Shown: positions 9,545 through 18,242, counted from the first letter of the stretch. The stretch: 64,000 nucleotides of DNA from Oxalobacter formigenes (GCF_027158485.1 NZ_JAMKYJ010000003.1); one strand, 5' to 3'. Numbers and translations are program-made. Notes: generated by a model from the letters alone, not told the origin.

Positions 9545-9628
9545 TTTGCCCGGATTTTCCATACCGACGAGCTTGCAAGCCATTGAAAAGAACGGTAATT
9601 TTCCTGTTTTCAAAAACAGGTTTCCAAA

Positions 9629-9814
9629 TTGAAAAAAGAATTGCCCACTTCTTCCGATCCACACCTGTCTGACGCTTTCTGCCGTGCCGTACTGGAAGGA
9701 ATCACTTGCGCCAATCAGGGAAAAACCGTCAATCATGCTCAAGTGATAACGTTATACAAAATACTTAAAATCCAGACATTGAGGTTAATGGAGTGCCAAA
9801 GAAAGAAACGTTGA
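9629..9814 (+). CDS. Putative antitoxin of a RelE/ParE-type pair
   Basis: 61 residues from a TTG. DPHLSDAFCRAVLEGITCANQGKTVNHAQV resembles the C-terminal toxin-wrapping part of small antitoxins, where a phrase like EGI-x-x-A-x-x-G-K/R-x-V-x-H-x-x-V is common. The tail is basic and atypical. It overlaps the toxin gene by 22 bp, the arrangement expected for translational coupling in type II modules. It lacks a recognisable DNA-binding N-terminal domain, so it may be truncated or use an unrecognised start. The identification depends mainly on the toxin next to it. Confidence 0.45.
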   Translation: MKKELPTSSDPHLSDAFCRAVLEGITCANQGKTVNHAQVITLYKILKIQTLRLMECQRKKR

Positions 9815-10071
9815 TCTGGACTTGTCTGGCACTTGCCGACAGAACCGAACTTTTTTACAGTTTCAGCCATAAAGACGAAGCCATTTTCACCGATGAAACC
9901 ATCGATGAAATCAGCGAATGCCTTGCCCTGGAGGAAACAATCGGCCAGCCCGGCCGGATAGATGGAACAAGAGAAATCGCGATATCAGACAATATCGTTC
10001 TCGTCTTTGATCAGGTAAAAAAACAAATCCGGATACTGCGAATACTCTTTGCGAAAGCCTTGCTAAAATAA
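9793..10071 (+). CDS. RelE/ParE-family toxin
   Basis: 92 residues from a GTG at 9793, with GAGG about 9 bases upstream. IGQPGRIDGTREIAISDNIVLVF and the final RILRILFAKALL match the conserved second half of RelE/ParE toxins: G-R-x-x-G-T-R-E-L, then a Y/F-x-V-x-x strand, then I-x-I-L-R-V-x-H/A. The family contains mRNA interferases and gyrase inhibitors; this sequence does not settle which. The usual H at the end is replaced by F-A-K, so activity may be reduced. Confidence 0.65.
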   Translation: MPKKETLIWTCLALADRTELFYSFSHKDEAIFTDETIDEISECLALEETIGQPGRIDGTREIAISDNIVLVFDQVKKQIRILRILFAKALLK

Positions 10072-10098
10072 GGCCGTGAACTTTTACCGAATGAACTT

Positions 10099-10665
10099 AT
10101 GTGCGGCCGCTTTGAAATCGATCCCGACATCCCTGAGCTGAAAACACTCGTCAGCGGCAGCGGCCTGTCCCTGCAATATAAAACGGGCGAAATATTTCCG
10201 GCAGACACCGCACTTGTGCTCACGAGTAATGGGAATGACATCATTCCCGCTTCCATGATCTGGGGATTTCCGAAGTGGGATGGCAAAGGCGTCATATTCA
10301 ATGCCCGTTCGGAAACCGCACATGAAAAACCGATGTTCAAAAACGCATTGATGAGACAGCGGATTGCGATTCCCACCACCGGCTTTTATGAATGGAAAGC
10401 CGAAGGGGGCCGCACGAAAACGAAATTTTTTTTCACCCACCCATCAGAAAACATCCTCTGGCTCGCTGGTATTTACTCCCGTTTCGGCAATGAAAACCGT
10501 TTCACCATCCTGACGACATCGGCCAACGACAGCATGGCTCCCTACCATCACCGTATGCCGGTCCTTCTGGAAAAAGAAGAAATTGAAACCTGGATCAACG
10601 GAGAGGATATCCGGTCTTTTCTCGACCGGACACCTCATTCATTAACTGTCGGGAAAACCATCTGA
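10099..10665 (+). CDS. yedK: SRAP (YedK/HMCES-like) abasic-site shielding protein
   Basis: 188 residues. The mature N terminus is Cys2 (MCGRFEI), the residue that in this family forms a thiazolidine crosslink with abasic sites in single-stranded DNA. Other SRAP hallmarks are FNARSETA (residues 71-78), TTGFYEWKA (around 93-101) with the catalytic Glu, and the late HHRMPVLL containing the active-site His. It is slightly shorter than E. coli YedK (222). It follows the toxin gene by 27 bp but is a chromosomal housekeeping repair gene in most bacteria. Confidence 0.92.
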   Translation: MCGRFEIDPDIPELKTLVSGSGLSLQYKTGEIFPADTALVLTSNGNDIIPASMIWGFPKWDGKGVIFNARSETAHEKPMFKNALMRQRIAIPTTGFYEWKAEGGRTKTKFFFTHPSENILWLAGIYSRFGNENRFTILTTSANDSMAPYHHRMPVLLEKEEIETWINGEDIRSFLDRTPHSLTVGKTI

Positions 10666-10717
10666 TCCTTTTATTTGCATTTATCCATCGATAAATGAAA
10701 TACAAATCATCTGATTT

Positions 10718-11866
10718 TCAGAAACTCCCGTAAATCGCATTACGTACGTCTACCGAAACCACTTCATCCAGCGCCGTCGTCGTCATCGTCACAACCGACA
10801 GTTTTCTGGCCGGGTCGGCAAACCACTTGCTGCCGTAAACACCACCCCATGCCAGCGTCCCGGCCGTTTGCGGCGTCACCGCCTCGACCGGATCGACCAG
10901 AACACCCCATCCCAGCGAAAATCCGAAACCGGGGCGCGCCATCATATCCCCGAGCTGATTGGCCGACATCTGCGACATCAATCCCTTGTCGGCAATCGGA
11001 GATTCACCTGTCCTGATCGTTTCCACCAGACGCATTAAATCAGATGCCGTCCCGACCAGTCCGACACCACCGGAGGGATATTCTTCCGCATGAAAAACCC
11101 GTTCAGGTGAAAAATGGAAATAACGGTCATCGACGGAAGTCAGGAACTGGTCGTCATTCATTCGGGCAAGCTTGCCATTGTCCAGATAATAAGGCGCTGC
11201 CACTCTTTTCCGATCGCTTTCACTGGCATAAAAAGCCGTGTCCGTCATCCCCAGCGGTTTCGTCACCAATTCGGCGAGAGCCGTCCGGAAATCCGTCCCC
11301 TGCACTTTCGCCACGACAGCGCCCAATACATCCGGCCCCAGCGAATACAGCCATGAAGAACCGGGAGCGAAACAAAGCGGAGCAGAAGCCAGACGCTTCA
11401 GATTCTCTTCAAGCGTCAAACCCGTTATATCCAGCCCGTCGGAAACACCGGCCTTTGCATAAGGGCCATCTTCCTTTTGCGCCCAGCGATAATCGAGTCC
11501 CGACATATGACACAACAAGTCCCTGATTGTGATAACCGGTACAAACCCGTTGGAGAGCTTTGGTGTGAAATATGGAAGCCATTTCGAAACGGAATCATCC
11601 AGGGACAGTTTTCGCTGTTCCACAAGCGCGGCCACCGCCAGACTGGTAAATGCCTTGGAAATCGATGCCAGACGGAAAAGCGTATTTTCCTGCATAAGGC
11701 AATTCGCTTCCCGATCAGCCAGACCGGCAGCACGACGGTAGACCATTTCACCGTCGAAACAAATACAAACCAGTACGCCTGTCGTAAACCCCCTGGCAAT
11801 ATTCTTGTCGATAGCGGCATCGACCGCCTTTCCCAGTACGTCCTTGCGAATTTCAGCAACGCCCAT
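10718..11866 (-). CDS. Serine hydrolase, beta-lactamase (class C)/esterase family
   Basis: About 382 residues. SISKAF (near residue 69) is the S-x-x-K nucleophile motif and YSLGPDVLG (near 175) is the Y-x-N/S motif of penicillin-binding-like serine hydrolases. The late region TAGTLAWGGVYGSKWFADP provides the H/K-x-G-like strand seen in EstB-type esterases (WGG). No signal peptide is visible, favouring a cytoplasmic esterase over a beta-lactamase. AGGAG lies 6 nt upstream of the second ATG (11866), preferred over the first at 11869. Confidence 0.82.
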   Translation of the reverse strand: MGVAEIRKDVLGKAVDAAIDKNIARGFTTGVLVCICFDGEMVYRRAAGLADREANCLMQENTLFRLASISKAFTSLAVAALVEQRKLSLDDSVSKWLPYFTPKLSNGFVPVITIRDLLCHMSGLDYRWAQKEDGPYAKAGVSDGLDITGLTLEENLKRLASAPLCFAPGSSWLYSLGPDVLGAVVAKVQGTDFRTALAELVTKPLGMTDTAFYASESDRKRVAAPYYLDNGKLARMNDDQFLTSVDDRYFHFSPERVFHAEEYPSGGVGLVGTASDLMRLVETIRTGESPIADKGLMSQMSANQLGDMMARPGFGFSLGWGVLVDPVEAVTPQTAGTLAWGGVYGSKWFADPARKLSVVTMTTTALDEVVSVDVRNAIYGSF

Positions 11867-12021
11867 CATTCTCTCCTGTCATCAAACCCGGCAATGGGAA
11901 CGATTATAAAACGCCAGATCCGGTTTTCGCACAAAACCTGCTGTAGCTCGCGGATTTTCATCAGATTAAGACAAATCGTTTTTATCGTTAAAAAGCCTGT
12001 TTTTTCATTAAAAAATCACGT

Positions 12022-12027
12022 TATACT
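12022..12027 (+). promoter_or_regulatory. Likely -10 element for the 77-residue protein gene
   Basis: TATACT lies 44 bp upstream of the ATG at 12066 in an AT-rich intergenic region. The -35 region is T-rich but not a clear TTGACA. Confidence 0.4.
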
Positions 12028-12065
12028 AATAAAATTCGCGTATCGAATTCATGGAGTGATAAAAA

Positions 12066-12299
12066 ATGATCAAGAGATTCAAGAAAGACACGGTATATAG
12101 CGGCGAACTCATCTTCGGCGGTTGTGGTGGACTTGAACGCAACAAAGTCACCATGCTGAAAAGAACCAAAAACTGGCTCGTCTATCACGAACAGTACGGC
12201 AAAATCGTTCGCAAAAGAAGACAATACGCTTCCGGATGGGGAGACTGTTTTACCACCCCTTACGATGAATTTCATGCCTACTCGGTAGAGCCTTTTTAA
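12066..12299 (+). CDS. Small conserved-looking protein of unknown function
   Basis: 77 residues, basic at the N terminus (MIKRFKK) and aromatic-rich towards the end (WLVYHEQY, YASGWGDCF). GGAG lies 9 nt upstream of the ATG, a TATACT -10 lies further up and a terminator follows, so it has the parts of a real single-gene unit. I do not recognise the family. There is no signal peptide and no membrane segment. GGCGGLERNK (about residues 18-27) is glycine-rich with one Cys. Confidence 0.6.
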   Translation: MIKRFKKDTVYSGELIFGGCGGLERNKVTMLKRTKNWLVYHEQYGKIVRKRRQYASGWGDCFTTPYDEFHAYSVEPF

Positions 12300-12342
12300 G
12301 CGCAAATGCCGAACGGATCGTATAGTTTCATATCCCATTCAT

Positions 12343-12383
12343 AAAAAAACGGGCGCACCTTCAAACAATGCACCCGTTTTTTT
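12343..12383. terminator. Bidirectional intrinsic terminator
   Basis: A7 - ACGGGCGCA / TGCACCCGT - T7: a 9-bp stem with one mismatch, an 11-nt loop, and A/T tracts on both sides. It sits between the convergent 77-residue gene and the AraC gene and can serve both. Confidence 0.85.
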
Positions 12384-12396
12384 ATCCAGTTTCACT

Positions 12397-13278
12397 TTAC
12401 TGGTTTTTACCCCGATAATCCCGAGGTGAAAACCCCGTTTTTTCCCTGAAACACTTCCCGAAATAACTTGCCTGATGAAAGCCGGTACAGGAAGCAATCT
12501 CACCGACAGGCTTATCCGTTTCCTGTAACAGGATTGCCGCCTTTGAAAGACGATACTCCACCAGATATTTGTAAGGCGTCGTTTGCATGGAGACCCTGAA
12601 ACATCTCAGGCATTCCGACTTGCTGACGTTGCCACTTCCGGCCAGATCATCCAGTGATATTGCTTCGGCATAGTGCTTTTCAATATAGGCAAGGAAACGC
12701 TGCATCCGCCTGCTGACTGGTTTTTCTTTTTTCCCCGAAGGCAAACTGACGTTTTTCCGGATCTCAAGCCAAAGGGAAGTCAGAAAGACAAGCACTTCGT
12801 ACACATAGAATTCATTCCCGTTTTTCTCAAGAAAAGACAACTTGCGCAGAATCGACAAAACCGTGTCACACCATCCGATACCGGGTATAAAACGACAGAG
12901 AGGCACGTCCATATTTTCCACGAGACTATCCACCAGATGTTCCGCAGGGCTTCCGAAATAAAATCGCAGAAAATAGTCAGGAAAGATAAAACTCTTGTAG
13001 TGACAGTCACCCGACTGGTTCACGGAATGCACGACATTTTTATTGATGAATACCCCGTGACCCGCTGCCAGTTTCAGCTCTTCATCCAGCGTCCGGACTT
13101 CAATCTCCCCCTCCAGCACATAAATGAACTGCAAATCCTCGTGCCAGTGCATGACCAGAAAACCCGGATTTTTCGGATAACTGCGGTCATTGACGACATC
13201 CAGCACCAGATACGGAAAACCGGTATCCGCATTCAAATTGACCGAATTGATAAACGCCTTTTTCCTGTCTGGAACCAC
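12397..13278 (-). CDS. AraC-family transcriptional regulator
   Basis: 293 residues from a GTG with AAGAG 8 nt upstream. The N-terminal half is a cupin-type effector domain (HWHEDLQFIYVLEGEIEV, INKNVVHSV). The C-terminal ~100 residues hold the two AraC helix-turn-helix motifs, ISLDDLAGSGNVSKSECLRCF and PVGEIASCTGFHQASYFGKCF, ending with the family's TGFSPRDYR. Targets are not evident; the divergent neighbour is the broken ogt gene about 180 bp away. Confidence 0.9.
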   Translation of the reverse strand: MVPDRKKAFINSVNLNADTGFPYLVLDVVNDRSYPKNPGFLVMHWHEDLQFIYVLEGEIEVRTLDEELKLAAGHGVFINKNVVHSVNQSGDCHYKSFIFPDYFLRFYFGSPAEHLVDSLVENMDVPLCRFIPGIGWCDTVLSILRKLSFLEKNGNEFYVYEVLVFLTSLWLEIRKNVSLPSGKKEKPVSRRMQRFLAYIEKHYAEAISLDDLAGSGNVSKSECLRCFRVSMQTTPYKYLVEYRLSKAAILLQETDKPVGEIASCTGFHQASYFGKCFREKTGFSPRDYRGKNQ

Positions 13279-13459
13279 TCGATTACTCTTTGCAATTTGA
13301 CGATATGTTAATAGAATTTACTATTATATTGATATTATTTCATTAATTGCTACGATAAAATCGTATTTCAAAAGTAACACCACTATCAGGAAAGTGACAT
13401 GCACAAAAATTCCCTATACAAGGGGTTCCGACTGATCAGACTAATTTGAGGCATAAAAA

Positions 13460-13995
13460 ATGCACTATATCCATCAATACGCCTCCCCCTTAGGCAACAT
13501 CACGATGGCCAGCAATGGCGAAAGCCTGACCGGTTTATGGTTTAACGGACAAAAATACTTTGCCGATACGCTCCCGGCAGAAAACCGTGAAAAAGAACTG
13601 CCCATATTCGAACAGACGGCAAGCTGGCTCGATGCCTATTTTCGTGGCGACATACCTGATTTCACGCCTGCCTTGCATATGGACGGTTCCCCGTTCCGTC
13701 AGATGGTATGGGAAATCCTGCTACAGATTCCACACGGCAAAGTCGTCACTTACGGTGACATTGCCCGGATGATCGCTTCGAAAACAGGGCTAAAAAAACC
13801 ATGTCTGCACAAGCCGTTGGTGGTGCCGTCGGCCACAATCCCGTTTCCATCATCGTCCCCTGCCACAGAGTCGTCGGCACGTCGGGAAGCCTGACTGGAT
13901 ACGCCGGCGGAATCGATAAAAAGATAGCCCTTCTCTCCCTTGAAAAAGTCGACATGGTCCCACTCTTCATTCCCAAAAAAGGAACGGCAATTTAA
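13460..13995 (+). pseudogene. ogt: ogt-like O6-alkylguanine-DNA methyltransferase, frameshifted at A7
   Basis: Two overlapping frames together encode a complete ~178-residue methylated-DNA-protein cysteine methyltransferase. The first frame (from ATG 13460) holds the N-terminal domain and GKVVTYGDIARMIA, the DNA-binding recognition helix. The second frame (visible from 13801) holds the active site IVPCHRVVG and the closing GYAGGIDKKIALLSLEK. They join at CTA-AAA-AAA-CC (A run 13792-13798): one more A, or a -1 ribosomal slip, restores the reading frame. Read plainly, the first frame ends at 13894 without the active-site Cys, so the gene is inactive unless slippage occurs. Sequencing error remains possible. 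A methyltransferase gene starts 2 bp after the stop. Confidence 0.85.
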
Positions 13996-13997
13996 AA

Positions 13998-14780
13998 ATG
14001 AAACCCACAAACATCGGCGCGATTCACCTCTCCTTCGGAATGCAGGCAGAGGAATTTGAAAAGCCGGGCATGAATTTCTCAAACAGGGATTATCTCGACT
14101 ATTGCGTGAGAACTATCGAGCCTGCAAGCACCGATTCGGTACTGGAAGTCGCCGCGGGAACATGCGCCTGCGGACGCTCACTTGCCCCCTTTGCACAAAC
14201 CGTTACCTGTCTGGACACGACCCCTGCCATGCTGGAAGTCGGGAAAAAAGAAGCGGAAAAAAACCGGCTGAACAATATGGTTTTCATAAAAGGACAGGCT
14301 GAAGAATTGCCATTTCCCGACAGCAGTTTCGATATCGTCATTTCAAGACTGGCCTTTCACCATTTTCCCGATACCCGACTTCCCTTTCAGGAAATGACCC
14401 GGGTCCTGAAAACAGGCGGAAAACTGGTTCTGATTGACATGGAAGCACCAGAAGAACCTCTGCGTGCCACAAGAGACAAAATCGAATCCATGCGCGACCC
14501 GTCCCATGTAAAGAACCTGAATCAGGCAGAGCTTCTGAAACTGTTTGCCGACCAGTCGCTTTCCATCATCAAATGCGAAAAGACAAAAATACCGGTGTCC
14601 CTTCAAAATTGGCTGGAACTCACCAAAACACCGGATGTGACCAGAACGAAAATCATGAATGATATGAAATCCGACATGAATGGCCAGGCAAAAACCGGAT
14701 TCTCGCCATATCTGAATGAAAACGACATTTTCTTTTATCAAAACTGGATCATGCTTATCGGCAAAATGACAGATGCCTGA
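13998..14780 (+). CDS. SAM-dependent methyltransferase, class I (UbiE/Methyltransf_11 type)
   Basis: 260 residues. SAM motif I is LEVAAGTCACG (about 49-59), motif II-like CLDTTPAML follows, and motif IV is FDIVISRLAFHHF (about 112-124), with GGKLVLIDM as the post-motif. This is the small-molecule methyltransferase fold; the substrate is unknown. The ATG is 2 bp after the second ogt frame, so the two are co-transcribed. Translation may be coupled to ribosomes reading the second ogt frame. Confidence 0.85.
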   Translation: MKPTNIGAIHLSFGMQAEEFEKPGMNFSNRDYLDYCVRTIEPASTDSVLEVAAGTCACGRSLAPFAQTVTCLDTTPAMLEVGKKEAEKNRLNNMVFIKGQAEELPFPDSSFDIVISRLAFHHFPDTRLPFQEMTRVLKTGGKLVLIDMEAPEEPLRATRDKIESMRDPSHVKNLNQAELLKLFADQSLSIIKCEKTKIPVSLQNWLELTKTPDVTRTKIMNDMKSDMNGQAKTGFSPYLNENDIFFYQNWIMLIGKMTDA

Positions 14781-14867
14781 AAAAACGCCCGGAAAACTGA
14801 CAACGGGCACATCGTCATTCGACAATATGCCCGTATAAACCCGAAGACATCCTCTTTTCCCGATTCT

Positions 14868-15476
14868 TCAGATCCAGTATTTCGGATAATGCCGGTCCTT
14901 GTTCCTCGAAAAATTGTTCACGATCACCGCAATCAACAGCATGATCAGCGCCCCGATCAGAACAGGAGAAAAAGCATACATCAAGCCAAGCTTGTGAACC
15001 GAATCGCCGCCGATGACGGCAATCAGGGCTGTCGCGCCTCCGGGTGGATGCGTCGTATTCGTCACCAGCATGCCGACAATGGCACATGAGACCGCCATGG
15101 CAGCCGCCAAAGGTATATTGAACGAGAAAAGATTGTAGGCAATCACGCCCACCAGAGCGGAAATGACATGGCCGCCGACCAGATTTCTCGGCTGCGACAA
15201 TTCACCCATCGGCACGCCGTAAATCAGCACGGCAGACGCGCCGAACGAACCGATCAGGAACATATTGGCATCGTTCTGGATACCGATAAAATTGTTCAGC
15301 CACCACACGGCATAAATCCCGACAAAACCGCCGACCCATGCAAAGAAGATTTCAGACAAGGGTTTTCTCGTCAGTTTCCTTGGGCCACCGCCCCTCATTT
15401 TTTGAAAATATTCTTTCATTTCCACACTCTCAAAACCCATGCGCCGGTTTTTAACCTGAAACGCATCTGATAACAT
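14868..15476 (-). CDS. HPP family integral membrane protein
   Basis: About 202 residues with four to five membrane helices. TNTTHPPGGATALIAV contains the HPP motif that names the family; members have been linked to nitrite transport in cyanobacteria and chloroplasts. The start at 15476 is chosen for its TGGAG ribosome site 8-9 nt upstream; the frame itself extends to 15512 and later ATGs exist. It is transcribed divergently from an Rrf2 regulator only about 34 bp away. Confidence 0.82.
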   Translation of the reverse strand: MLSDAFQVKNRRMGFESVEMKEYFQKMRGGGPRKLTRKPLSEIFFAWVGGFVGIYAVWWLNNFIGIQNDANMFLIGSFGASAVLIYGVPMGELSQPRNLVGGHVISALVGVIAYNLFSFNIPLAAAMAVSCAIVGMLVTNTTHPPGGATALIAVIGGDSVHKLGLMYAFSPVLIGALIMLLIAVIVNNFSRNKDRHYPKYWI

Positions 15477-15510
15477 GCTTTCTACTCCAAATTTTCGACT
15501 GTCCGGCATC

Positions 15511-15993
15511 ATGAAGCTATCGACCCATACCCGTTACGCGATTCGAATTCTCTTTGAACTTCATCTTGCCAGAGGCCCCATATCCATCGCAGCCCTTTCC
15601 GAACTCACCAATATCGGACTGAAGACCGTCGAAAACATTCATGCCGTCCTGAGACAGAATGACATCACTGCCAGCATCATCGGTGCTCACGGCGGCATCC
15701 GGCTCAACAAACCGCTTTCAGCCATCAGCCTCGGCAAAATGATCGAACTCTTCGATGAAGGCGTTCGCTTCGTCGTCTGTTTCGGGGAAAAATCCAACGA
15801 CTGCCCCCGCCAGAACGTTTGTGAAACCCGATCCGTCTGGAAAACCATTTCCGGGCAGATCCAGAAAGAGCTCGACACTGTATCACTGGAAGCCATTCTC
15901 GACCAGTACCGGGAGGAGAACACGGAAGCAAAACCCGTGCTTATACACTGCCTGAATCGCAAGAGCGACATCATACTGGAAAACGACTCCTGA
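15511..15993 (+). CDS. Rrf2-family regulator with Cys cluster
   Basis: 160 residues starting MKLSTHTRYAIRIL, the usual Rrf2 beginning; an upstream ATG at 15475 would add 12 atypical residues. The winged helix-turn-helix is followed by a Cys-x7-Cys-x5-Cys cluster (VVCFGEKSNDCPRQNVC), which in IscR/NsrR-type members binds a [2Fe-2S] or [4Fe-4S] cluster. It probably senses iron-sulfur status, nitric oxide or redox state and regulates the divergent HPP gene; the second part is inference from position. Confidence 0.87.
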   Translation: MKLSTHTRYAIRILFELHLARGPISIAALSELTNIGLKTVENIHAVLRQNDITASIIGAHGGIRLNKPLSAISLGKMIELFDEGVRFVVCFGEKSNDCPRQNVCETRSVWKTISGQIQKELDTVSLEAILDQYREENTEAKPVLIHCLNRKSDIILENDS

Positions 15994-16050
15994 ACTGCCT
16001 GACTCACACATCGACTGTCCGACATCACGATATCAGGTAAAAACGAGATG

Positions 16051-16072
16051 AAAAACCCCCAACGAAGGGGGT
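16051..16072 (-). terminator. Terminator for the MOSC gene
   Basis: On the minus strand ACCCCC-TTCGTT-GGGGGT runs into TTTTT. It lies 41 bp beyond the MOSC stop codon. A second inverted repeat (ACTTCAG / CTGAAGT, about 16073-16105) precedes it. Confidence 0.75.
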
Positions 16073-16112
16073 ACTTCAGTCAAAAAAATCCGGTTAGCTG
16101 AAGTCTGTATCG

Positions 16113-16796
16113 TCAGATTTTCGGGCCGAGAAGCCGGGCTTGCCAGGATTCGATTTTTCCCGTTTCCATCCGGCGATGAAGCGTTTTCTGCCATCGTTCA
16201 GACAAACCTTCCGTTTCCGACAAAACCCGCCAGTCTTCGGGATTGGCAGAAGGTGGCACACCAACACTCCCAAACATCGCCACCATCATCTGGTGAATAC
16301 TCACCCGGCTGACCCGTTCAGAAAAAACAAACGGCAAACCCGCACCGACAGTTCCCGGTTTCAATACCCGGTAAAGCCAGCCGCAACGGGCATTTTCCTG
16401 CATCATCAACGCCAGTCCGTCGCATTGGGTACGGGCGCTGAGCTTGTAGCAGGGTGAACGGGGCTGGCTTACCTGAATGATGGCATCGCCCCACCTGAAA
16501 ATGTCACCGATATGAACGTTCTTTTCATGCCATCTCAAATCGGACAGATTCTCGCCAAACAAGGCAGGCTTGAAAATCTCCCTCCTTTTCGGAAAACGCG
16601 ATTGCCACCAGGCATAATGAATGGACGGATATTGCAGCAAGGCCCGTTCACTGCCCCCATGAATCCCCGGCGAGCCCTGTTCATCACCGTCAAGGCCCGT
16701 TTCGCCGAGCCACAGTTCACCGAACATTTCATTCTTGAAAATCGCGGTGGAAAAACCCAGGTCCGTCTCGCGAACTTTGCCAGTAAACACTCTCAT
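16113..16796 (-). CDS. MOSC-domain protein (YiiM-like)
   Basis: About 227 residues. GDEQGSPGIHGGSERALLQYP is the characteristic start of the YiiM MOSC domain, and SQPRSPCYKLSAR carries the conserved Cys that would ligate molybdenum cofactor. YiiM reduces N-hydroxylated base analogues such as 6-hydroxylaminopurine. GGTGG lies 5 nt upstream of the ATG at 16796; alternative starts at 16799 (ATG) and 16805 (GTG) differ by three residues. The gene appears monocistronic. Confidence 0.87.
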   Translation of the reverse strand: MRVFTGKVRETDLGFSTAIFKNEMFGELWLGETGLDGDEQGSPGIHGGSERALLQYPSIHYAWWQSRFPKRREIFKPALFGENLSDLRWHEKNVHIGDIFRWGDAIIQVSQPRSPCYKLSARTQCDGLALMMQENARCGWLYRVLKPGTVGAGLPFVFSERVSRVSIHQMMVAMFGSVGVPPSANPEDWRVLSETEGLSERWQKTLHRRMETGKIESWQARLLGPKI

Positions 16797-16867
16797 CATG
16801 TCCACCCGTCAATTTGGAAAGTATGACTAATTGTGCCAAAAAATGGATCAGGAATTCAAATTTTCCC

Positions 16868-18166
16868 TTAACGGTCTTCAATGGCGTCCCACACCTTCAC
16901 GCCCGATACATATTTCTCGCATATACAGTCCTGCCCGGCCAGATAAACCAGCCTTTCAAGACGACTGACCATATCCAGTCTTGCAGGTGAAGCCAGAAAC
17001 GTATCGTCCAGCACCAGTACATCGAACGCATACCCTTCCTCAAAACTGCCGACCTTCCCGAAAAACGCGCCGCCGCCTTTCGTCGCCAGATAAAAAGCAT
17101 CGGATAATGAAAGCGGTTTCTTATCCGTATCCTGCAAACGCCAGAACAGCTTCGACATCTGGATCGCGTCGCTGATCGCCCTGAAGCCAGAGAGAGAAAA
17201 ACCGCCCGAGATATCGCTGCCAAGACCCATCCTTTGCCCACCATCCAGATACGATCTGGCCGGTGCGATACCGGAAGCCAGATTGACATTGGATTGCGGG
17301 CAATGAGCTATAAAAACGCCACGTTCCTTCATGAGCGCCACTTCATCCGGACTTGAATAAACACAATGTGCCATGACGGTCGGCCCATGACTGCCGAATA
17401 TGCCGAAGCGGTCATAAACTTCACCATAAAACCGGCTCTCTGGAAAAAGCGATTGCACCCATTGTCCTTCCGCCCTGTTTTCCGACAAATGCGATTGCAA
17501 CGGCAGGCAATATTTTTGCTGAAGACCGGCCAGTTCTCCCATCAGTCCGGAACTGCACACAGGTGCAAAACGAGGGGTCAGAATCGGAAAAATTCTCTGG
17601 AACCGCTCCTGGCTGGCCTCTATCCAGCGAACCGTTTCGCTGATCGACTGCATCGTGGACTCGCCATAATAATCCGGGCAGTTCACATCCATATTGACCT
17701 TGCCGACAGCAGCGACAATCCCCGTTTCTTCCAGCAACTGCATCAGCAGAAAAGTCGCATCGGCGTGAATGGTTCCGAAAATACAGGCACGGGCAATCGA
17801 CGATTTTTTGAGGTCTTGCGCAAAAATCCGGTAAGCCTTTTCGGCATAGAGCAGATCGGCATAGCGTGCTTCTTCGGGAAAAGTAAAAGACTCAAGCCAC
17901 TGGAGTAATTCCATATCCATGCCCAGACCGCGCATCGCATACTGCGGGGCGTGCATATGAAGATCGACAAATCCCGGAATGATCAGTGAATCCCCGAAAT
18001 CCCTGACGGAAATCCCTTTGTAGCGTTCCGGCAAGACAGGAAAAGCACCGGAAACCTTTCCTCCTTCACAGACCAGATAATGTGACGCTAGCGAAACCAG
18101 CTTCTCGGGCGAAGGTGTATAAAGCAGATTCCCCTTTAAGGCAAAAGTGTCCTTGTTCCATTTCAT
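16868..18166 (-). CDS. guaD: Guanine deaminase
   Basis: 432 residues, amidohydrolase superfamily. PGFVDLHMHAPQ carries the metal-binding H-x-H; later ligands are in LQSHLSE, MAHCVYSS and GLGSDISGGFS (the final Asp). PQYAMRGLGMDMELLQWL is typical of guanine deaminases rather than other aminohydrolases. The reaction converts guanine to xanthine and ammonia, a purine salvage and nitrogen step. The ATG at 18166 is preferred because GGGGTG lies about 6 nt upstream; the frame is open for 16 more codons. Confidence 0.9.
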   Translation of the reverse strand: MKWNKDTFALKGNLLYTPSPEKLVSLASHYLVCEGGKVSGAFPVLPERYKGISVRDFGDSLIIPGFVDLHMHAPQYAMRGLGMDMELLQWLESFTFPEEARYADLLYAEKAYRIFAQDLKKSSIARACIFGTIHADATFLLMQLLEETGIVAAVGKVNMDVNCPDYYGESTMQSISETVRWIEASQERFQRIFPILTPRFAPVCSSGLMGELAGLQQKYCLPLQSHLSENRAEGQWVQSLFPESRFYGEVYDRFGIFGSHGPTVMAHCVYSSPDEVALMKERGVFIAHCPQSNVNLASGIAPARSYLDGGQRMGLGSDISGGFSLSGFRAISDAIQMSKLFWRLQDTDKKPLSLSDAFYLATKGGGAFFGKVGSFEEGYAFDVLVLDDTFLASPARLDMVSRLERLVYLAGQDCICEKYVSGVKVWDAIEDR

Positions 18167-18242
18167 CGTATGCACCCCGGCTATGGATCGAGACTTCATT
18201 ATAAACAGACGCAACCGGAGTCATTCACCCGTCTTCGGAAAA

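Noticed and set aside
10718..11866. Class C beta-lactamase (antibiotic resistance)
   Set aside because: The S-x-x-K motif is shared with esterases, there is no signal peptide, and the WGG strand favours an EstB-like esterase.
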